Shown here piece by piece: positions 1 to 11,429 of a DNA stretch of 64,000 bases; the stretch's first letter is position 1, and each line of letters starts with the position of its first letter. The notes under the pieces were generated by a model. It did not search any database and was not told where the DNA came from. It saw only the letters and a program-made list of their open reading frames with translations. The position numbers were made by a program, and so were the translations under genes. Origin of the DNA: Globisporangium splendens. Taxonomy: Eukaryota; Oomycota; Peronosporomycetes; Pythiales; Pythiaceae. Where the stretch lies: NCBI GenBank assembly GCA_006386115.1, contig VFIW01000021.1:434001-498000 (forward strand). The letters run 5' to 3'.

Positions 1-3000
1 TGTTGATAAGCATAAACCGTGGTGTAAGCATGACAACTTTGGTGCGCGAATATCGTCCCTTGGCAGCACTGATCGAATACCCGATACTGTAGTTCTTGCT
101 TGCTCCATAATCCGCAGCTTCAATCTCACCAGACGTACCCGTTTGATCCAGCACAATCACATCGGACCACCTTCGCTGGGAATTCTCTTTCGCAGAATCG
201 ATATTTGCTGTTTCGTCGTCGTTCACACGTAAGCGAACGCATCCTTTCTCTGAGCGGTAGTCAGAATGGCAAACTTGCAAAACTTCCAATTGACCCAGGG
301 CTTTTGGGTCATCCATCGATTTCGGCAGCAAATCCAGCAGTCCTTTGATTGGAGGTACACCTGGGAGAAGACATGGATGACGGCGCTTTCGTTCGGTGCG
401 TCCATCGCCTCCCAATTGCACCAATTCATCTGACTGGTTCATTGATCCTAAATCCGATCCGTCACCGTTTACTGCATTGGACATGTGTGGAGCATAAACC
501 AGGTGAGGATTTCGTTCGTGTTTTGCGAGCCTAGCTCGCTGGTTTTCCTTGAGCAAGAGCTCTTCTCGGTCAAGTCGTTTTTGCCCAGCAAGCATCCTGT
601 AAAAAAGAAAAAAAAAACAGTTAGGATTGTGCTTCGTGAGTCTAAGACGCCTCCAGTGATACACTTACGTTGTTAGGTGCTCGTGGCCGATGCGCTCTTC
701 GTCATATTCATACTCCAGCTTCAAGCCCGTCAGATTCACAATCCAGTAAGGCACGTACAGGAATATCTCTCGGCACTTGCTCTCACGCACTTCGGATTCC
801 GCAGTGATGTACAAATAGGAGTCAGTCACGACATCCTTCATTTTGATCCGCTCAAAGTCGACAACATCTTTGCCAAGAAGAATCGGTTCACTCCACTCGA
901 AACCTTTCATTCGAACACTCAGCTCGAGCGGGGTATCCCAGTCCGACAAATGCCACACCAACGTGTCAGCAATGTTGATGACGCCGCGTTCACGAAGTCG
1001 TTGCTGGCTGTCTTCCCATCCCTGGTGAAGCTTGGACGAGTCTTCGGTCTCCGGAATCCAATCACTCGGCGTAAAGAGACAAAACTCTAGCGGTCCTGCT
1101 GTCAGGTTGTGGAGGACGAGTGGTGGGTGGAAGGATAGTGTGCGATGGTACACTGCTCCACTCGAGTTGGAGAGGCAAGCATTCATGACAAATGGGCGAA
1201 CCGGTCGATCACTGTACAAACGATGGAACTTCATCGTGTTTTGCGCACTCTCCATCTCATTCGAGTTCGTGTTAACTGTATCTCGGTCAAGCAGCGGTAA
1301 GCGAACACGCGCTTTCGCATACGCCTTCGGAAGAGTCTTCGTGCTTACATCTCCAGGCTGGATCTCTGGTGGGCGTACCAGAACGTAACCTTCACCTAAC
1401 GACACCAAATGCAGCGGGACTGGAACGACCGAGGAGGCTTTGACCACTGACTTCCACGATGGAATTTCCATCCCGTGGGGACCAGTAGATCCTGATATGC
1501 GCGAAGCATAACGTGTTGGAGGCGGCATGAACTCCACTTCCAGGTCTGATCCCGTGTTGTTCTCCAGAAGCAGAGTGGATCGTACAACAAAAAACTTGCA
1601 CCCTCTCTCCACCAGCACATCGATCACGCACTCGCATTTACGAAGTTTTGCGAAAGTATTGTCGCCATCAGTGTCCACTAACGCATACATCCGTGAGTCA
1701 ACCTGGTCCACTGGAATTGCTGTCTCGCTTTGCCATTTTGATCCATGGCTGGACTCATCATCAGTCAGTTCTTCATCGACGTACACTGAAATATAAACTT
1801 GACGATTGTTCCCAGGATAACTCTTGTCTTCGCCATTTCCTGGATACTGGAAGCCTTCACCAGTCTTCTGATCGTTGAAGAAAGGCTCCTCATTCGCGTC
1901 AGCTTCGACGAATTCCAGAGGTTCCTCGCCTCCAGGAAGGAGAGTACTAGCTTTACACGACTTTCCCCAGTAATGAAGATTCAAGCCAGTATTGTTTCGG
2001 ATCCAGTAAGTGGAATACTCGGTCATCTCTCGCGGATCGCCACCTTCGTTCACGACCCACTTCCACGCTCGATTTGCTGCCATTGAGTTTGCGATAAAGG
2101 CTTCTGTCAAATTGAACTGCAAGTTGTCTTTCGACGATATTGTCACTTCCAGAGGCGTTTGTTCATCTCCTGGACCAGTTGGATTCAGAGTCAGCTGGCT
2201 TTTTGGCTTCTTCGAGATTGCAATTTCCGTTTTCCATGGTTCGATAAGCGGCTCTGACGTTACTAGCCGCAAGTTATGATACCAAGCATCAACTGTAGTC
2301 CCAATCAAAAGCTCAAACTCGTCGCTTGATTTTGACTGATGGGAAGCATTGACTTCAGAGATGTTAAACCCGACGACTGGAGACTCTTGGTCGACAATAT
2401 TGTTGATCAACTTGAACTGGACACCACCCATGTGAAGCGTAGACATCGTAACCACACGCTTGCTCGTCTCTTTTCCTTTGTTCATTTCGTCAGCATATGC
2501 TTGAGCATCGTGTTTTTCAAACGAAGACTGATAGTTTTCATCGTGCGGCTCGTTAGCAAAGTTCCACTCAAACTCCTCTTCAATAGACTTCATTCTCGCG
2601 GTGAACGTCTGTCGTATTTTGTCTTCAGCATGTATCATGTTCGACAAGCTTGACCCAGTCTTCAGTAGCAGTGGGAAGTTACGGTACGATATGCGGGAGG
2701 TAATTTCATCCACTTGGAGCGAAGGCTGGTAAAGAACCCAGTCTTGCCATTCTGACGGTAACTCGCTCAAAAGGTTATCGAAAAGGTCCTCGTTTTCTTC
2801 AGAAGGTGAGAGCGACGATGCAGTTTCCGATAGTATCACGACCTTCTTGTCATCCTTCGTTTGCGGTAGTCGCGTGCACAGAGCTGAACTAAATCCGATC
2901 TGCATATTAAACGGCTCAACGATAGTCCACGGAAAGTGAGCCCCTTTAGCGCTCCTGGAATCAACGTCCACGTGCTCTTCCACAGGAGAGCATATGCACA

Positions 3001-6000
3001 CTTCGACGTCGCTGATCTCCGCAGATCCCGTGAAAAGCTCCATTCTCGAGTTTGTCTGATGCTTTTGGCCACCATGAAAGCTCGACATGTCTGCTATCAA
3101 ATTGGCGGAAAGCTTCACTCCTGCGGCGTCGGTCTTCTTCTCAGTCGATAAAAGCCACAATTGCACATTAAGAAGCTCAATGTGCATCATCCACTGGTGG
3201 ATACTCTTTTCCGCGTTTGCCACATTTTGCGCATCGCGTTCTGCCACTTGAATGCTGTCCTGGTCGTCAACAGATTCTTGCGCTGAAGGAATCAGCTCGC
3301 TGATGCTGAGTTTTCCGCGATTAACGTCAAGATCAGCAATCAAACGTTGCTCAACAGGAGACATAACCGTCGACCTCTTTGTGTCGCCATCTTTCGCGGA
3401 CTCTGCAATACTTTCTTTCCGCTCTGACTTCAATCCCACAGATCGCGATAGCTCCTCTCGATCCGGCAACAAGTTTGATCGAAGCATGCCGTCTTCCACA
3501 CGAGCGTCGGATAAATCTCGAAAGCCATCCATGTATGCACGATTTCCGGTGGCAGACGCGGTAACGAGCATTCTTGGTTTATAATGAAGCTGCAAGTGGT
3601 ACATTCTTCTCTTTGCCGCCATGTACGCCTCCATTCCAAAATGCTCTAGACGCAACAAAGTTCGAGGCAGCACGTTGAACCGAGCAGAAGCTAAACTGAC
3701 GACCAGTGAGTTGGCCGCGTTAGACTTCTCGTTGCCTGATTCTTGCGATGAGTTTAGCGTAATAATAAGCTGCGGTTCGTCTGGGCTCGATGTCACATCT
3801 TCGACGGCATCTTCCAGTGATAAACTGTGCCTTAAGCGCAAGTCAAAACTGCTTGGGCTGTCTTCGGTGTGGCTTTCGCTTGACATAGACTGGTGATACA
3901 TTCTCCCCACTCCGTCACTTGCTTTTCTCAGGTGACTTGCTGCTCCAAACAAGTCAACAATGAATTCCTGTAGGCACACCACACACACACACACAATTTA
4001 GTATTTTCAGCATGACCAAGCACAGCAATGACTGATGCAGCACGCACCTCTGGGTCAGCCACTTTGTCGCGAATGATTGCTTGCTGCAACGAAAACTCGT
4101 ACTGAGCAGGAAAGGTGTGCATTCCCGATGGAACCTCAAATGACTCGACGTCCACCTTCACTTGCATTCCTACTGCAGCAACCTCAGCGATAATGGTAGA
4201 ATCAGGTGCTCGATGCAGAATACTTCTCCTTCCCCACTCGTCATGACGCTGTCTTCGAGGAGAACCTGGATGTCCATTCCCGAACGCCACACCAGCATCA
4301 CGTGAATGTGCATCCTCACTCGTGTCGACTGCATTTTTCATCCACGCCTCGAATTGCTGAGATGCTTCGGAATATGCCAGTAAAACCAACTTGATTTCTT
4401 CAACCACGATGCTTGCAGTCATACCCCCACGTCGAACCTGCGTCGTGTCGCTACCAGCGCCTCGAGCCTCCTCGTGAGCGGCAAAGTCCTCTCTTGTCAC
4501 CACCGAACCTAAAAGAGAACCAGCATCGTCTCGATCTCTTCTATGACCCGCCACTTCGGCAATATCCAAGATCGGCTTAATCGTTCCGTAGAAAATGTCC
4601 AAGCCCAGACACAACGTCTTGTCGCCAACATTGAAGCAAATCGGCGATACTGTGACAGAAACATTCGTTCCTGGGCTTTCAGGAGCACCAGAGAGGTCTT
4701 CGATAAATCCGCCGCTCACTGCACTCGGTACAGGAACAAGATGCGTGGGGAGCTCAACGTGCACGCGAATGCCAGTCTTCTCGAGAACAGTAATCTGCTG
4801 CTCATGAACGAACTTTATCTCCATCCCACTCACTGCAAGATTCACGTCACTTCCGGTCCATCTACGCGTCGCGCCTTTTCTCGCATCAAACAGTTTGGGC
4901 TCAATACTTCCAAGCAAAGTGCCAAGATCAATTCGCAGCCCGCCCGCTACAGGAGAGTCAGCCTGCGTGAAAGGGAGCACGATGCTGGCATTAAGGACCT
5001 TCAGCTCAATATCGAATTCATCCAGAACGCTGACTCGCTGTGTCGAATTTCCTTTCTCTTGGACGTTTTCATTCGACCCTTCAAGCGCGGGAATTTCGAC
5101 TTTAAGTTGCATTTCTGGAGGAAACGATCTCGAATTGGGCTTCTTTGTACGCTTGTTTGACGTGCCTATAGCGTCAAAGAATGGAGTCAATCTTTCCAGT
5201 TGAGGGCTCATGAAGCCAGAATTTGGTGGTGGGGATAGTAACAGAGCGTCGTGGAACGAAGAATTTTCGAGAGCAAACGATTGCGAACGTGGATGACGCC
5301 CGGAGCTTGGCCATTTCGCATGCAATCCATGCACATCGCTTCTTGTGTGCAGATGCATTCGAAGGGGTCCGTCAAGGATGTAACTTGTCATGTTCTCAAC
5401 GAAGTCTGGCTGGACAAGCAGTTGAACGGGCTGGATAGTAATGCTTAGCTTGGACTTCTGTTCGCCTCTCTGTTTCGATTCGCTGGACACACCGTCGCAG
5501 GCATCTTCGTCAAACTCGACCTTGTTCGCAATTCTGCACTCAAGTCCTGCAACGTACTGAGGAGTACCGTTCGATGTGACATCCAGTCCGAAAATGTGTG
5601 TGTATTCATTTCGGGTTGCATCATGATCGTTTGATCCATGAGTAAACCCGTCGCTCTGGCCATCGGTCGTGCTCTTCTTGGGGTTCAAATCAAACAACTT
5701 CACATCGCCGATCGTCCCCTTCACAATCAAATCGCCTTCATCAGTTGTATTCACCAAGGCATGCAAACGGAGAACTGCCACCGACGCTTCAGGTTCGCCA
5801 CGGTCACCAAAGCAAACGGACATTGACTGAAATCGAGCGGTCAGCTTCAGCATAACAGGTTTTCGACGTTGCATGCTTTCCCCATTTGTCAGATTCTTTG
5901 ACTCGGAATCATTTTGCTCCTTCAAGAACACTTTTCGGGCTTTTTCCAGATCTGCACGAACAGACTCAGTAAGACTCATCGGCAGCGAATATTCCTGGTG

Positions 6001-9000
6001 AATTGACGGAGTTAGCTCGAGAGGTGGCAAGATGTCGTCGATTTCTTCTTGTGACGCATCCTTCGCAATATCTGGAGATCGCACTGACGCAGGTACAAGC
6101 GCAAGCTTTGCAGATGTTTCGTCAATAAGCTCAAGCAAGGAACAGATGTAAGACTGATCAAAGTTGAACTGGATGGACCCAACTCGAATGTCCAGATCTC
6201 TGAGTACCTCGTCCCCAGTCATGCTGTCATTTGTCGAACTGTAGCTCAAATCAAGCAAGTTTTCCGGAGGCGCCGCATGATGATGATGATTGGGCACATG
6301 AGCAACATCAGTCCGCTGGAAAGAAATCACTCGCTCTCTTTGTCGACTTGGCCGACGCCTAGGAACTGCGCTGACATTCATGAACTTTCCGCTTCGCCGT
6401 TGAGGAGCTCGCATAGAGAATGGTGCAGATATCGTTGGACACGAAAACAACAGAAACTCTGATGACTTTCCACTCGCATCAAGATAATCTTCCACCTCCA
6501 GAGACCGGAAGCTCACATTTGCCTGTGTAGACAAGGTCTTCCTTGCCAAGCGAATCCGAAGACCTTGCAATTTAACGAGGATTGTCCCATTGTCAGTAAA
6601 ATCTTCTTCGAAATCGGACCCGTCATATCGATACGAAGCAGACGCTGGGATGTTGGACGAAGTCGGTTTTTTCAGCTGGACCGAAATGAGCGGGAATGTG
6701 AAGGTGCAGACAAGAAGCCGTCGATCTAATAGCTCAGTGCGCTGCGTCGACTGATACGCTCGCACCTTTCGTCTTGCTTTTTTTCCAGGCCGAGGCGATC
6801 TTTGAGAATTCTGCACACTAGGTGCTGTGGTCGAATTGGAACGCGCTGGACGATCAGATGGGTACGATTCTGCGTCTGCATACATGTCCATGCTATCGAT
6901 AGATGGGAGATTGAGATCGACGTTCCCACTTGTGATACTAAACCAAGTATCGTCACTACCAGTGCTCGATTCTTCGTCCGAGTCGCCTGTGCCTGCTTGA
7001 GTCGTTTCAGTTGTTGACGATTCCAAGTAGCTGTCGTCGTCATCAAGCATAAACCGTTTCAGCGCCGATGTACTCAAAAAGCTGTTTTTCCGCATCGACA
7101 GCAAACGATCGTCTTGATCGAAAGGATTCGAGTCAAGCCCTTCAAACAAATCAGTCGAATCAAAGAGACCACCATCAGTTTGGTTTGCATCAGTCGCTGG
7201 TGACTTCGCGATACTGAATCGATCGACCAAGTAGATCAGCTGGAAGTATTTCTCGAGCGACATATTAAACGTCAAAGCTGGAAGATCGGCGTGAACATAG
7301 ACTCGCGTGAGAGTTGCATCTAGCGGTAGCACGGACGTTCGAAGGGTCACGTTGATGTTGAACCGCTGAATCAGCTCATAATCCTGCTCTTCATAATACG
7401 TTCCACCAAGCTGCGGCGGTACTGATGCTACTGGGTTATTCTCGTGCCATTTCTTGCCATATGGGACCAAGAGGACATGGATGTTCGTGACTGTGATACT
7501 GAACTTGTCATAAAACTCTTCTTTCCAACGGATAGCACCTTCTCCTTTCTCTGCTTCGTCGTACAGCTGCTTCACAAATGAGGTACTTGATGTAAGATTT
7601 GGAGAGCTGGATGGATTCAGTAGCATCAGCGAAGATCCCCCCGCACCATTCAAAGATGCCATGCTGCTAGATAAGTTGTTGACACTATCACCGTCCAATT
7701 TGCTTAGCCGATCCGTACGGAAATTGATGTGACCCAGATCAACCACAAGACGAGCGCAATTGATGTCCGTGTCACTCTCAGGAATGATCAAAACTGGGGC
7801 TTGAATGCGCAGATCGACGGAAACTGCGATGCGGTTCGCCATTGCATACTTTAGCTTCGCTTCAGTTCGTGCCTTCAAGTTGACAATGTCATTCAACGAC
7901 GCGACTTCTAGCTCTGCCCATAGACCAAGAACTTTGGGAGTGTTCAGATAGCTGGTCAATCGTCCCCAACATCGTGCTGTCGGCGATAAAACAATCTCAA
8001 GAGGATCCAAATGGATAAACAGCGCAGCATCAGCGCTTGAGTTGACTGGATTCGTCTCGTAGCTCATCAGAAACACTGGTCCAGAAAATGTGCTTGCACT
8101 GCCACCATCAACTTCGTTTCCACCAAGAGTTCCACTCTGCTTCCTGCTCAATAGGCGTGAAAAAGATGAACTCTCCGCGCTCTCATCAAAAGCCTCAATC
8201 GATTGCAACGACACGTCTACCTTCATGGCATCATTTTTCGCCACAGCAGCTAGCTGGAGGTGAGAAAACGTCCCAAGCAAGAAATCTGTTGGCGCATACT
8301 TCTTGCTGAAGCTTGGATCGTCTCGCTCCAGTTTCTTGTTCGCCTCCGGATCGCTTGCTAAAGTCAAAGACCCCTTCTCCAACGTCACCGTAATTCGAGA
8401 GACCACGCTGTGGTCCTGATCTTCCTGATCAAAATCATAACATTGATCTTCGGTGGCGCCGTGATCTCGATTCTTTTGCTTCTTCTTTGCGTTCTTCGAG
8501 CGCTTTGACGGTTCGTACTCCAAAATCTTGTACAACTCCCGCAGCTCCACTTCTGGTAGAACACGACGAGGTGCTTCGCTAGGAAGACCGTTTGAAGTGG
8601 CTGTGAGTTTAGAAGTCCAGCCAAACATCCAAGTGCCCCAGGATTGGAATTTTATCTCTGTTGGCAGAGTTGACTCGGTAACATCCGTGTCGACAGACTC
8701 ACTGTCAGAGAAAGTAGCCGATGCCGGCATTGGAAGTTGAGACTCACGATCCGAATCGGAAGGTTTTGCCGCCATAGTTTCGCGTACTCTGCGATCTGCC
8801 AGGTATCGAAAGAGCAGTATATCTTCCACGGGTCGCCGCCGCTCAATCTCTTCCAGTATGGATAGGTTCCCATCACTCGATGATCCTGACTTTGAAGATG
8901 CCCTTGACTCACCTCCAGATGAGAAGATGCTACCTTTATCGTCCTCTTCATCACTTACAGTTATTCCGCTCTGTATCTGCTCGCCATCTTCTTCGTCAAT

Positions 9001-10448
9001 CTCGTCTTCTTCACTGTCAGAAGCTGCATAACCCCTCTGATTCCCATCGAGTAAGTGGCGAGATCTCCTTTCCCACACGGACACGTATCGTTTTCGATCG
9101 TCTCGACGTTGCTTCATGTACCCCCACGACCAGCGCTGCTTTTTGCTTCGGACGTCTTGCATCACGGCACTGATTGCGTAATGCCACCACTCACCAGGCT
9201 CTGCATCTAGAACCGCGTTCCGAGGACGCAACCGCTTATATTGCTGATACTTTGTCACGTGATCTGGAATCTGGAAAGCTGATGCCAAGTACAACAAGTC
9301 GCAATATTGAGAATCTTCCAGTCGCAGTGCCACTTCAGGTACGCTCACGTCAAGCTCAAACTTTGGTCCACTGTTGTCGAACGGATCCCGATTCACAATC
9401 AGCCGCGCATTTGCGTCGATTGGTTTCAGCAAAAAGTGGTGCTGCTGGTGCGACGGGTACAACTGCATGTGCTGGTAATGGCGATCGTCGAAGCGTTTCG
9501 GGATCGATCGGTTGAAAAAACTAGAAAACTCCTCCAACGAGCACGTCTCGAAATCAATCTCTTGGTTCCGAAGAACGTTGCAGTCAGGGTTCAGATACAC
9601 ACTCAGATGGTTCAGCTCGACGATTTTGTAGATCCGAGGCTCGTTGCTCTTCGATGCGTCGACATACGACGGCTGCCAACTTGAGTTTGTCGACTACAAC
9701 GCGGACAGAGCAGTGCGCAATGCCACGAGAGTTAGTTCTGAATCAATCCCGCTGTAGGGTGAACGGCTGCAGATATACGAAAATGGTGCTCACTGTACCT
9801 GCACGTGAACCGATTCGATTGTTAACCCGAGAGCGAAGGGGTGATCTCCAGTCCCATAGTCCTCCAAGCGAACGTGGATGCGCCGCACGTGGAGCTACTC
9901 GACATACACGTGACAGCACGCGAGTATACACATAAAAATGAGGTGTGACCACAATAGCATAACTTTCACACAACAATTCGTTTACGTACCTCCAAGTTAT
10001 CGATGATCTTGTTGATCAATCGCGCAGCAAACCCCTTTTCCGACGAACTCGACGGCGCCGACTCTTCTTCTTCCTCTTGCTGCTGCTTTTTCGCCTGCAC
10101 GTACAACTCCTCGAGCAGTTTCTTCTTAATCGCGAACTCGTCCATCTCGAGCATCACGCGCTCGATCTCCTCCTCTGTGCGCACGAGGAGGTACACATCG
10201 TCGATCGTGACGACGACCGAGTCCGAGTGCAGACGGTTCCACGGGATCTTGAGCTCGATGGACCCGACCATACCGCGCACGAGGTTCAGCGCCGGGTGCG
10301 CGATCACGTCGGGCTTGATCTCCAGCGCGTGCAGCACGACGTACCCGGACCAGACAGCGACGTTGATCTTGTCGCTGCTGAAGCATTTCGGGTCGATGTA
10401 GTTGCCGAGCGCGCTCGTGAGCAGCCCCGTGACGAGCGTCTCGAACAT
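1..10448 (-). CDS. VPS13: VPS13-family bridge-like lipid transfer protein (3' end outside window)
   Basis: VPS13 proteins form a hydrophobic groove that moves lipids in bulk between membranes at contact sites. My exon model, in transcription order, is 10448-9990, 9894-9799, 9693-4048, 3967-669 and 596-<1. Introns are 72-105 nt and all are GT-AG with frame preserved. The first exon encodes the N-terminal chorein domain, starting MFETLVTGLLTSALGNYID. The short second exon supplies the conserved segment with HVRLEDY and HPFALGLTIES, and the third continues with SSWQPSYVD and LNHLSVYLN. Later segments contain the repeated YWI.N.TGL motifs of the VPS13 adaptor-binding/SHR-BD region (YWIRNNTGLNLHYW and YWIVNLTGLKLEYE). 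Over 3,360 codons are present and the C-terminal part (DUF1162/ATG2-C/PH regions) is off the left edge. Long acidic and Ser-rich insertions occur around 8500-9100. The start ATG is the first in the chorein exon. Family assignment is secure; exact exon ends are my reading. Confidence 0.93.
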
Positions 10449-11429
10449 CAGGCGCGCGCGGGAGTGAGCTCTCTCTCTCTCTCTATACGGGGGTGGCTAT
10501 CCTCAGCGCAGTCGTGTGTCCTCTGCTGCTCCTGCTTCGTCTTTCTCGTCTTCAGCGCGCTCTCGTGGCCGCTGATCTGGACGCGGTTAAATCAAAAATG
10601 CACGAGTGAAAAAACACGGCAACCGAGGATCGATTAAGGTGGCCCACATCAAAATTGACATCAGCAGCAAACTTCACAAAACGGAAACGCTACTTTCAAA
10701 CAAGATGAACTTGAGGCAAGGTTTTTGTGACTGTACCAGTTTATGTTCGAGCCCACAGCAGAGCATAAATGCTTGCAGCATGCTTTTGATAAGGAGTCAC
10801 GTGTGTACATCAATTTCCGGTGATTAAGTTTATTCATGTATTGCCTCAATAATCCATAGTATATCTGCACTCATCGTTTGTTGGTTCACAGAGAGAATCC
10901 TCATGTGGTGCAGTTAAACTGTTGCAGATTTCTGCCTTGTTGTGATCCTTCTCACTAGCCTTTCTTCGATTGGCATGCTCTTCAAGAGGATTTATCGTAT
11001 GTAAACAAATTACGTGTTCTCGTAACCAATAACTTATTTACGGCAAAAATAGTCAGACTTGTAACAGAATAGCTGCACAAAATGTGCGAGCAGTTTCAGT
11101 GTGGACTTCTGACTTCACACAATGTGCAAAATGGCACTGCAATTGTGAACACTGTCTTCTGCCGACAAAGCAAAAGTTTGGCAATGCAGTTGCTGAGCGT
11201 GTCATGGCTTCCTTTTCACAGTACGAGGAGCACTCGGCTTTGTCCAAGTTGATGATTACGCGCTGATGCCGCCGAGCGTTCGCACTACGAATCGTGTCTT
11301 GAATTGCAGTCCGCACGCCGCCATTCGTCGTCACCCTTTGCCTCCCACGCTGCATGCATGTCCGACACATAAATTTACTCTCCCACGTTGGGTGGAGGCA
11401 AAGGTTCAATGGTCCAATGACCAAAGAGA
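10449..11429. promoter_or_regulatory. Intergenic: VPS13 upstream region and tandem-Kir downstream region
   Basis: About 980 nt between the VPS13 start and the stop of the tandem K+ channel, both on the minus strand. It should hold the VPS13 promoter on the left and the channel 3' UTR on the right. Open frames here are short and show no family resemblance. Apart from the GA repeat next to VPS13 I see no tRNA, repeat array or conserved motif. Confidence 0.5.
10469..10484. repeat. (CT)8 microsatellite in the VPS13 5' leader
   Basis: Eight CT units on the plus strand read as GA repeats on the VPS13 sense strand. They end about 20 nt upstream of its ATG. The position suggests the 5' leader or core promoter. 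Two other genes in the window have the same arrangement. Confidence 0.9.
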